Shown one piece after another: positions 37,060 to 46,044 of a stretch of 46,044 nucleotides of DNA. The DNA is taken from positions 796,903 through 842,946 of the forward strand of contig NW_003129855.1 of NCBI RefSeq assembly GCF_000003605.2. Direction: 5' to 3'. The position numbers and the translations under genes were made by a program. Numbering within the stretch: position 1 is the first letter of the stretch; the number at the start of each line of letters is the position of its first letter. Under the pieces are notes generated by a model. That model saw only the letters and a list, made by a program, of their open reading frames with translations, did not search any database and was not told the DNA's origin. Origin of the DNA: Saccoglossus kowalevskii. Taxonomy: Eukaryota; Hemichordata; Enteropneusta; Harrimaniidae.

Positions 37060-39560
37060 TGCACGTTGCTCGGACCCATAGGTTCAGATCTTATTCTCAC
37101 CGTTGAATGACGAAACTGTCATCGGTTTATGACTTTTGAAGTACATATTCGGCAGCGGAATGCGCAATGTACACAGTCGATACACACCACGTACGCCACA
37201 TGACACTTTCTGCACATAATCAGTTTTTACAGCAATGTTTTTTTTTATTCTCAATACTCAAAATTTACGGGATTCAAAGTTACAACGGGATCAATGAGAT
37301 CGATCGTTTAATTGTATTTTGCGATAGTTTGTACACTAACTAACATCAGATAGATTCATTTCCCATTCTGTGCTAGAAAAAGTTTTCTACGACAACCATC
37401 CACCGACTGATTCCATCTAGAAATTAGCAAAGTTATACATATATACTATTGGGCCCTCCTAACTTTAAACCTTTCAGTAAGATGGCTATTAACTTTACTT
37501 CTCAATAAGTTTTATAGTTACTTCTGTTTATCAAAAATATCACAAATTTTCCAAGTGAGCCGCAATCAAGTCTGAGCTTGTCTTTAAACATCTTATGAAC
37601 GCACGCCGATGTCATTAAAATGACGAATGGCTCACAAGTGTTGTTTTCACATCAGTCACTGATCCAGTCGTAAATACCACCAATGCAATCAAATGTATTG
37701 CGTCACAATACCCACAATCCCTTGTGGCGTCAAGCTAAGCGTGGTTTATTACCAAACATAGCACAATGATAGGAGCCTTGCCTTAGATTTGCTATAAACT
37801 AAACATATTGTAAGACATGCAGTCAATTGGACACATATGCTCATGACTGTACATCGATCAGAAAAGTTTGCAGTCTGATGAGTAACGTTTCTTTTATGCA
37901 AATTTATTTATATTACATTGTTTCTTAATGATAAATAAATATTTTGCTGCTCTAATCTTCTGATTGGTCTATATTTCTGACACAATATTAATTTTTAAGG
38001 TACCGCTTGATTATAACATTCATATTATATCAATATACCTAGCAATGGGATTCAAAACGTACTTTTCCAGCATTCTAAAAAAGTCAACCCAAATTATACT
38101 GAAATATCTAAAAGAGCGATTCACCCAGCAACACAGTCCTAATACAACCCCCTCCCCTCCTCATACACTTTAAGTTGTAACTTGTATGTCACCACGTTTA
38201 CAGATCAAAGGGCGAAACAATTGTATACTTTTTAAGTAATTCTATTATGTTAATAAATTCATGAATGCGTCTTTGCGGCGTATTGAGTTTTGAAGTGAGC
38301 GCCTAAAGACGTATGACCTATTCAACAATCGGCGTGCGACGTGAATGTGCAATGAGCGTTAAGCCTTATTCTACACATTGTGAGGGCGGATGATATCTAC
38401 CTTGAATACTAGTAAGTTTGTGGAAAGACATCACAAAACGACTGGCAATCTCGTCGGCTATTAACAAAATTGACTATTCGGTGTACCTATGTTAGTGAAA
38501 TGACGTCGTCTCTATAAAATAACAAACACATTATCGATAATATTTTTTTTCAAATTATCCCTGAAAAGGTTGTGACATGCATTCCACATGTCTCTTTGCA
38601 TTAACGATACACACCCATGGCTCCGGCGTATAACACAATGAAACATACATATATGAGAAAGATACGAAAACGATCATCTATACATTTAATGGAAAATTCC
38701 TCATTCAATTAATTTGCCCTGATTCACGAAAAGCTTACGTCATGACATTAGCGAAGTCATTATTTTGATCGCTTTTCTCCCGTGGAAATATTGTCTTACT
38801 TCGAACAATACATTTACTCCATCACATGATCCCTGCCGGGTTGTAACTTACAAACTGATAATAACACATTAATTGCATTTACTTCTTAAACCCAAGCTGA
38901 ATGCCTTCCTATTGCAAAGTATCGTGATTATGACCGTATGACACATACTGCCAGAAAATATTACCCGAGTCACGTCAATAATGCATCTCTTAGCAGACAT
39001 CTATGTCGTTGTTCAGGCTGAAATCTGCCGTGCTGATAAACATACTAGAAATCACTAGAGATAAACTGACGCTTTCTTCGAAGCTCCACCTTTTTTTTCA
39101 TTTTGAACATTTGAATGAACAATATGAGAAAACATGAGATAATATAGAATAGCACATACGGTGAACACCTTTCACTGGCCTGTCCACGCTTCACGCTTGT
39201 CGATACGTCGTAAAGTGCATGTGTATTCACCCTAGCCATGCACTTTAGCAACTAACCACGTAATACTTCCCAGGTTGTGACCTCCATTAAACATTTATAT
39301 GAAATAGATCATATACTGATGAGAATAAGTTTCCCCAGTGTCACTTTTGATGTACATTTTACACCGACCAATTTCTCGGTGCTAGCCGCGAGACGTATAC
39401 GGTCATGGCTTGCCTTGTAAAGCCTTCATCGGATACACACTGATAAAGATCGAATTGAAATAATCGATAGTGAAGACAATACAAGCAATAAAGAGGTATC
39501 TTCGTATACTATTTTTTTTTTTGTAAACTACGACACATTAATAACACATGGTCATATCGT
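37060..39560. other. Non-coding stretch
   Basis: No gene recognised. A ZNF143-like motif lies at 37709-37727. Confidence 0.5.
37709..37727 (+). promoter_or_regulatory. ZNF143/Staf-like motif
   Basis: TACCCACAATCCCTTGTGG fits the Staf/ZNF143 consensus well and contains the fold-back CCACAA-TCCC-TTGTGG. Called by eye. Confidence 0.4.
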
Positions 39561-41138
39561 CAATTTGCATTCAAATCAGCGCCTCGCACAAGGAACTGTA
39601 AATATCAGAGAATGCGAACTCCGTCGATGGATATTCCGTTCCCCCCGAGACCCGGATCTCAAAATGTATACGCTTGCGTACTATATTTACTCATATGTAT
39701 ATGCTATGCGTAATATACAAGGAATACGAGACATGCCTCTCGGGGATAATGCTAATACTTATATCGTCTTTCTAAACACATGGACAAAAAACAAACGAAT
39801 TTTCAAAGAAGAGAGTTAAAGTTACATGTGGCCGTGTTTTTGCCCTTGGTTGTAAATTGTTTTTAATGACAACAGCATGATCATGTTTCTAAAGAACAAG
39901 GTCAGGAGAATACAAGTAAAACGTAGACAACATACCCAGGCGTGTGATTTGCTTACTGTAATCCCAATCTTTAATTCATCCGTAGCAAGTAATCAAATCA
40001 AAGTTAAGAGATTATCAATGCTTATACTCGATGAATTAACAAAATTTGATGTACATAAACAACAAGACAATACAGTGCGTTATTTACTTTAATGGACTTG
40101 CTTCATTGTTTTTGAGTCATGGGCAGTGTATAAAAACATATCCGGCATGTTAATAATAAAACTGTAATACTACCTTTAGCTGGTTGCTATAGCAACCATG
40201 TGCTTTCTGAACAAACTGGGTATCAAACTAATATTTATCAATATTCAAGATGCTACCGCCGACAATTCACACTAAACTTGAGTTTCTTGTCGCCATGTTA
40301 ATATTATTTGCCTATTTATTTAAAAAGTATATTCAATTTAAGTTTAACGTAATTGATCTTTCCTTCTTATCCAGACTTCTCCAATTGTATGATAATTCAT
40401 ATAATCAGTTTGTAATTTCGGGAGTTATCGGACATTTCAAGTTCGACCAATGCCATGACCTTGTTTTCAACTGTATTTGCGCATGCTAATTACAGCGTAA
40501 TTTCCTCTTAAAGGAGCATTTGACGCTGACACGGCAATGCTTAGTTGATATGTGTTTGCATGATTACATCCATAACCACGTACACTATTTCGATCACAAG
40601 TCATCGTTATTTTAGTAAATGAAGCATGATATACTATGTGGTTCTCCCATGATGCATCTCACTTCAGTGAACAAAGAAAGATTCACTTTGCGCCTATACC
40701 ACTATGCTCACTATAGCGTGTATATTATTAGCGAGCGAGAAATCACATACAATGAGGGACGCGCAGTAAAGATAACATTGTGAAAGTAAAGCACCACATG
40801 GGGCGCATGCCTGTTCGTAATGTTAGGTACTTTTACGGGTGACACGCGTCAGAAGTACGCAAGCCCATGCCGCGTGTTATCACTTCGCGTCAGCGCTCTT
40901 TTCCATGCGCGCCCACAATATAGACGCTATATTGTCGGTCACTGTAAATACATTGATGATTACACAGGAGAGCAAGTGATATCAACCACAGTCCCTGTGT
41001 TATCAACATATTTTCGGGGCGGAGCTACGTCACAGAACGTTCTAGTAAGACGTCACATGGCGATCAGTGCGCGCCCTCTAAGCCAATATGACGAGCCGCT
41101 GACGCACCCAGATTTTCTGTGACAACTAGTTGTATTAA
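39561..41138. other. Non-coding stretch with a GC-richer part
   Basis: Frames of 70-100 codons occur on the plus strand (39565-39819, 39877-40092, 40250-40489, 40820-41122), but none resembles a family. The segment 40830-41110 is richer in CpG, with GGGGCGGAGC, a perfect GACGTCA, GAACGTTCTAG (heat-shock-element-like) and the 21-bp inverted repeat ACAATATAG-ACG-CTATATTGT at 40915-40935. It could be a diverged transposon or a promoter. Confidence 0.4.
40643..40660 (+). promoter_or_regulatory. Weak ZNF143/Staf-like motif
   Basis: TCTCCCATGATGCATCTC is a weaker member of the four-motif set. Confidence 0.25.
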
Positions 41139-41276
41139 TTAAAGCGGGAAGGTCGTCACCTACGCACGCATGGGAATTGAGTTCCAAAAGCAAAGGCTCT
41201 GGTAGATGCATGTTTGTAAACAATGACACGTTATGGCCATCTGACGCATGCGCAGGTGACGACTCCCCCGCTTTAA
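41139..41276. mobile_element. TTAA-flanked MITE, subfamily A, copy 2 (138 bp)
   Basis: TTAA flanks both ends (41139-41142 and 41273-41276). The left arm begins TTAAAGCGGGAAGGTCGTCA and the right arm reversed begins TTAAAGCGGGGGAGTCGTCA. The last 43 bp match the copy at 28565-28733 exactly, from ATGGCCATCTG to the terminal TTAA, and include the NRF1-like ACGCATGCGCAG. The interior is shorter by about 30 bp than in copy 1. Non-autonomous. Confidence 0.8.
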
Positions 41277-41279
41277 CTT

Positions 41280-43669
41280 GCGCGTGATCTTGAAAAACAT
41301 CTTGGTATAGTTGTGGAATTTGTAATTTGGTAAAAAGAAATCATGGACTACAAACTTATTGTTTGTGTCCAAGTCACTTATACGATCAAATACAATTTGT
41401 CAACAAACTGACGCACGAATTTTCGGGGATTCCAGTTTATTGGAATTCTTTCAGAATCAGGTCTGTTAGAAGGCGCACTGGTGGCGATGGATACAGGATA
41501 TAACGGTTTATTTGCCAGTCGAATCCATCGTACAATCTAGTGTTTATCTGACACTAGTCTTAGATATCGCTTTAACGACACTTTTAATATAATTGTTTAT
41601 AAATCATTCAACGTTGTAAAACTGATAGTAAATCATAATTTATTATTGGTGATGGACGGACCAGCCACGCACTGTGTGCAAAGGACATTGAGTACTGGGA
41701 CAGTGCAGGGCAATATAGCTACTATGTGCAACTACTATAGTAGCATGAGGTGCAACGAACATGGGTACTGAGAAATTGGGACAAACCAGACACTGTGTAC
41801 AAAGAGAATGGGTACTAGTGAAGTTGATGCAGTCACTGAGTGCACAGAAGCAAGAGTCATTTCTGACTGACGAGCCAAATACTGCAAACAACAAAGACTA
41901 TGTGTACCAAGGGAGGGTAAACAGATCAGCCTGTAGGCAAATGTTTTCAGTGACTTCAGTGGAATCAGTCTGGGCTGTATTCTCATACGCCGAATTAATT
42001 ATGTTCCTTACGGATCATGCCGGTATCAAGGACGAGTATGGCAATACCCCGATGTTATTTACGCAAACTTAAATTGACACAGAAATTTTACTCACGACGT
42101 TACATTCTAAGAATTCACACACTATTATTTATTATGCGAATTGTTTCACGCGAGAAACAAGACACTATCCAATCAATATTTTATGTCACAACATCGCAAG
42201 TATTTTAACGTGATTAACGAGCCAAAGTAAAACATGTTTCCTTTTAAATTATCAGTCATATTCCCCCGTGGCATTTCTCGTCGAATTACATATTTGTTTC
42301 TACTGTTCATAGATATCAATTCACTTTGGTGATACTTGTGTTCATTAGATTAATTCATTTGGTGCGTGTCCGTTTAATCTCAAGCCTATCTAAGACGAGA
42401 GTGATTGAAGTTATAATGTTACCATTTCGTGATGTAAAAGCCTCGAATAGCAGGCAATAACCGGAAATGGAACGATTTGCTTGATAGTTTAATTCGTTTG
42501 ATGTCGGTAATTACTTGGAAATTCTTCCTAAGGGATGTGTTATTAGTATCGTATCACGTCCGCCTAAAACAGTGCGGACATTTGTTGAGGCATTCACTGT
42601 TAATGATACCAATTTAACTACCTGGTGGATGTTTATATTTGACGTAACTACATTTAATGGATTCCTATATTTGACTTTACTACTTTATTGGGTCTGCACT
42701 TAATTTGCCTGGTTATGAATACATTGCTTAGTAGTATTAAAAGCTGATAATAAAATGGACTGAACTAAGAAATAGTTTGTAAAATATTTATGAAGTAAGA
42801 ATGTATTCAATTCACTTAGTGCGGTAGCTTATCATTTTTACTCCTGCAACAACATGATATCGCATGTCTGGCTTGTATCTCATCATCCATGATTCAATAT
42901 CCCTTAATTTGAGAAAAAAAGACAGTGAATGTGAACTCACAATTATACATCATTGAAATCAGCCGCTATACATAGTACAGCATCATATATTTGTCATCAA
43001 GTAGTTAATACGAAAAGATGATTTAAATAACCGACATTATGTAAACTCTACGTTGACAAAGACAACCCCCGTCTTCATTACCATTCAGTAAGCATGTACG
43101 TCCTACAGGGGTAATTGGGAATCTGAGATGTGCAGTGGAGCTGAAGCATTTCATGGTTTATGAATGACTACCCTAATCTCACACCGGCCCATTTTCTCTT
43201 CACTATCCCCCATTTGCTCGGGGACAGCGTCGATATGTAGTACGCTGCAGAGTAGACATGTTCCCTACCCGTCAATCACCAGACGGAGTACCCATACCGT
43301 CATTGTTACTTATTAAATTTCATTATTTTCAAAGTGAACGATTGTATGTCTATTTCATCATAGCGATACAAGTAGCCGAACACTGCTGACATCGTCTAGC
43401 CATCTGGCTGTGCGCGGCGATCGGTTCTTTTTCATGTTACATTTTAAAATGCTATGTAATTAAAACCTCAGACAATGTAGTCAGTTCAATGGTCTCTTTC
43501 ATGATTGAAAGAGTCCGAAGCAACTGAAACGGCAACTGTCGAAATGTGTATTTATTATTGCCATGGAAACAATAAAAAATGTGGCTTTTAAACTGTCTAG
43601 TACAGTGAAGGGTTTTCCCTTTGACTTAATAATAGTTGGTTTTGAATATGTTTACTATTTCTATTTCAG
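41280..43669. other. Upstream DNA or intron of the receptor gene; no exon found
   Basis: The first exon of the receptor found here begins at 43670 with a splice acceptor, so at least the right part of this stretch is intron. I looked for a first-lobe exon (motifs like GPxC or WNLP before a phase-0 donor) and found none. A plus-strand frame at 41761-42072 (103 codons) is unrecognised, and the opposite strand is equally open. Confidence 0.45.
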
Positions 43670-43979
43670 AGATGTGCCGAGTATGAAGTGAGTGACAAGG
43701 AAATATATCCAACTTTTGCCCGGACATATCCTCCCGATTCTCAAATCTCCAAATCAGTGGTGGCGCTATTGAAATACTTTGACTGGGACCATGTTACCCT
43801 TGTTACGTCGGAAGATACGCAATGGATGGCTGTAAGCCACAGTCTGGAAAACGACCTTGCCGCTTCCAACGTCACTATCCAGACTGTTGAGTATTATCCA
43901 CATCCATATTATCCCGGATTTAACAGTTTTCCCGACCCCTTCCCGCCGATTATTGAAAACACCTTCGACACAACGCGAA
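43670..43979 (+). CDS. Receptor guanylate cyclase-like protein, ANF-receptor domain, exon A (partial gene)
   Basis: First visible exon of a gene on the plus strand. Acceptor: pyrimidine tract and TTTCAG ending at 43669. Donor: AA|GTAAGT at 43979/43980. The exon encodes 103 residues plus one base (phase 0 in, phase 1 out), starting RCAEYEVSDKEIYPTFART. The SDK-x-x-YPTFART signature, then KSVVALLKYFDWDHVTLV, are hallmarks of the ligand-binding (ANF_receptor, type-1 periplasmic-binding fold) domain of membrane guanylate cyclases and natriuretic peptide receptors. The single cysteine at residue 2 is in the position that pairs with a first-lobe cysteine in this family. NVT is a potential N-glycosylation site, as expected for an extracellular domain. 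Members bind peptide ligands outside the cell and make cGMP inside. The tyrosine/proline-rich YYPHPYYPGFNSFPDPFPP segment near the end looks lineage-specific. Signal peptide and first-lobe exons must lie to the left. The intron that follows (43980-44395, 416 bp) holds nothing else. Confidence 0.9.
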
Positions 43980-44395
43980 GTAAGTGAAAACACGTCTAAA
44001 CCACGTCTAAATGCGTGCAATTAGTGAAGTGGGCAATCGATTTCAGTTTTCTCACGATATTTCATTATCATGTTTTCCGATCATCTTTTATGACCAAATT
44101 CAATGAAGTTATTATTTTGCGATAATGCATACTATAATGTTATTACTAAAGTGCAACATCAAATACACTTATTCAAATACACATGTGTGCATCCAATCAC
44201 ATTTTGCTGTAGTCGACAAGTGACATGATGCCTGTCCACGCCATCTTTCCCTCGTTCCCCACGTGTTCGTGTGCGATCAGAAATCTCTCTCTCGACCACT
44301 AGGTGAAGGCGATCTGCTGGAACATCATTCTTTGGAATTTCCATATGGCCATGCTATCTAAAGCGATAAATATATATGATGTTTTGTATTTTTAG

Positions 44396-44542
44396 TTTAC
44401 ATACTACTAGGGGAGAAATTCATTCGGCCCGAATTCATGACAGCAATGCAACAAAAGGGCTTACTCATAAATGGAGAATATATTGTAATCACAGTGGACA
44501 CCGAACAATACGACTTGGAGGACGCCGACAAATACTTATTGG
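44396..44542 (+). CDS. Receptor guanylate cyclase-like protein, ANF-receptor domain, exon B
   Basis: Acceptor: TATTTTTAG ending at 44395. Donor: GG|GTGAGA at 44542/44543. The 147-bp exon enters and leaves in phase 1. Joined to exon A, the split codon A+TT gives isoleucine, making TTRIYILLGEKFIRPEFM. In this family the segment at the same place reads TRIYVF-G, which supports the splice. The remainder (MQQKGLLINGEYIVITVD..) forms the next helix and strand of the binding-protein fold. The wording is closer to invertebrate Gyc76C-type cyclases than to vertebrate NPR-A, but this is a memory-based impression, not an alignment. Reading past the donor continues open for about 75 codons, but that part (HFKLWRYFTHFY..) does not resemble the family and is intron (44543-44783). 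Confidence 0.87.
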
Positions 44543-44783
44543 GTGAGATTTCCAACAAATTGAACGCCATCATTATTCACTTCAAATTGTGGCGATATTT
44601 TACACATTTTTATGCGATTTTCTATAATTTTTCCGTCAATTCCGGACCAAATCGTCATAAATTTCATTATATATATATAGAAGAATGTACAGATTTATTT
44701 TCAAGGTCAAATTCGTGTCAGTTGTTTTGTTGTATGATTGGTAAAGTGCGTTCAATGATAGCATAATATGTCTATGGTTTCAG

Positions 44784-44953
44784 ATCCGTATCAAATTTGG
44801 TTCACTCCGGAGTTGATTTCAGCATACCAATCACTCCTGATTCTAATTGCCACACCACCGATAAGTGATACGTACAAGGACTTTAGGATAACTGTTGATG
44901 AATATTTGTCGCGTCCGCCTTTCAATTTCGAAAGCAGAACTATCCGACGAGAC
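44784..44953 (+). CDS. Receptor guanylate cyclase-like protein, ANF-receptor domain, exon C
   Basis: Acceptor: GGTTTCAG ending at 44783. Donor: AC|GTAAGT at 44953/44954. Phase 1 in, phase 0 out. The split codon G+AT gives aspartate, and the exon then reads DPYQIWFTPELISAYQSLLI..PPFNFESRTIRRD. AYQSLLIL and the later PPFNF are typical of the region before the last helices of the receptor domain. All three joins keep the frame without a stop, which independently supports the exon boundaries. Confidence 0.87.
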
Positions 44954-45865
44954 GTAAGTATATTGTGAATTTACTGTACAACTACTACGACCACCATTTT
45001 CATCGTTTATTTACAGCGAGGAGTTGACCGTGTGAGAAACTCTGGTGGATTTTCGTTAAAATAACTATGCACTGTGGGGCAAAATTAACAGGGAGGATTC
45101 AAAACTAAGCGAAGTAAAACATTAATTTATACAAGTGTTACTCTGGAATTCAAATATAAAAATAACAGTTATTGCATATTAATATTGAACATAAATAAGT
45201 CACTTGACAAACTAGCTCGAAAATGTGAGATACAGAAGGTATCATAGGGGCATACCACGGTAGAAAGATATATAAGAACGATGCGAGTAACAGTCAGTCA
45301 ATGCAACACAGTCTCCAAGTATAATTCTACATATAAAAATACTTGATGTCGCAGTCAACTCCCGATATTAACACTCGTAATCGACTATTTGTTAATTTCA
45401 AACACAATATACACTGAACACGCACAGAGTGTAAAATAATGTATTTGCATAGCAACAGTCACTTCATCATTGTTTGCCAGATATCAATTCCCATAACCCA
45501 CCATGAATGTGTTAAATACTGCGTACTACGTCTGTTACAAGACTCATATTTGCTTAATGTACTAAGCATTGAGTGCAAAATCGGATACTTTGTTGACTCG
45601 AGTGTTACTGAAATCGATCATAGTCGATCTCATTCTGACTGCAAAAAAAAAATATCAGTGATGCATCTTTATCTTTCACGTCGTTGTCTCTTGCTCGCAT
45701 CCTTGCTTGCTTTGAAATAAACGGCAATAGCAAATAAACTGCTACTCCCACTGGTATATGCTGACACTTTATACATTTAATGACAACTTAAGCATATGTT
45801 GCCATGACGACTTTAGAATAACTATGCTCGTTTCAGTCTACGTTCTAATAATATGTTGTTCGCAG
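44954..45865 (+). other. Intron between exons C and D
   Basis: 912-bp GT..AG intron. A plus-strand frame of 93 codons at 45439-45720 lies inside it and resembles nothing. No repeat or RNA gene seen. Confidence 0.7.
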
Positions 45866-46001
45866 ATTCCAATCGAGGCGGCGTACCTGTACGACGGAGT
45901 TATGCTTTTCGCCAAAGCCATGACAGACGTTCTAAATGACGGTGGCGACCCCTACAACGGGACGGCGGTCATTGAATACGTTAAAGGCAGATCATACGAG
46001 A
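45866..46001 (+). CDS. Receptor guanylate cyclase-like protein, ANF-receptor domain, exon D
   Basis: Acceptor: GTTCGCAG ending at 45865. Donor: GAGA|GTAAGT at 46001/46002. Phase 0 in, phase 1 out. It encodes 45 residues plus one base: IPIEAAYLYDGVMLFAKAM, then NGT (potential N-glycosylation), VIEYVKGRSYE. AAYLYDAVxLYAxAL is one of the most conserved strings of the ANF-receptor domain in receptor guanylate cyclases, and GRTYxS is the usual entry to the membrane-proximal part. The gene continues beyond the window with the rest of the ectodomain. Whether it then has the transmembrane, kinase-homology and cyclase domains, or the short tail of a clearance receptor, cannot be told here. Confidence 0.9.
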
Positions 46002-46044
46002 GTAAGTATTCCTGGACAGTTGATACGCATAGACGAAACATTGA

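Noticed and set aside
41761-42072. 103-codon plus-strand frame as a possible upstream exon of the receptor
   Set aside because: It has no match to first-lobe motifs of the ANF-receptor domain, and the antisense strand is equally open over the same stretch.

Overview
The window looks like nuclear DNA of a metazoan, most likely a marine invertebrate. It is AT-rich, full of non-coding DNA, microsatellites, minisatellites and short non-autonomous transposons. Its only recognisable gene is split into small exons with GT..AG introns. Nothing bacterial or viral is visible: there are no dense ORFs, operons or ribosome binding sites. The exons and repeats would fit a hemichordate or similar invertebrate, but this is a guess.

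The gene is at the right end. Four plus-strand exons (43670-43979, 44396-44542, 44784-44953, 45866-46001) join in compatible phases (0 at the start, then 1, 1, 0, and 1 at the exit). They encode about 254 residues of the extracellular ANF-receptor (periplasmic-binding-protein fold) domain of a membrane receptor guanylate cyclase, or of a natriuretic-peptide-receptor relative. The exons for the signal peptide and first lobe should lie upstream but I could not find them. The transmembrane, kinase-homology and cyclase parts lie beyond the right edge.

The other 43.6 kb has no gene I can support. From left to right: a 49-bp minisatellite (1-~700); a 20-bp minisatellite with an 11-unit higher-order repeat and a duplicated 230-bp block (~1320-3335); mostly unique DNA to 15 kb with a CpG-richer patch at 9.06-9.66 kb; a ~95-107-bp tandem repeat (15.9-16.4 kb); several MITEs (18.0, 18.4, 19.6, 28.6, 32.2, 35.7 and 41.1 kb); microsatellites at 22.2, 23.9-24.1 and 32.9 kb; a 32-bp perfect palindrome and a CTCF-like site at 26.3 kb; a 150-bp duplication at 28.1 kb; a 14-bp tandem array at 30.9 kb; a tRNA-derived SINE relic at 31.9 kb; a nearly homogeneous 54-bp array at 33.2 kb; and a nuclear-receptor DR4 cluster at 37.0 kb.

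The most interesting non-genic result is that five of the MITEs seem to form one TTAA-flanked superfamily. All have termini close to TTAAAGCGSGG..GTCGTC. One subfamily carries an NRF1-like palindrome in its inverted repeats. The window also has more perfect TCACGTGA palindromes and ZNF143/Staf-like motifs than its size would suggest. All motif calls were made by eye; no alignment or database search was run.
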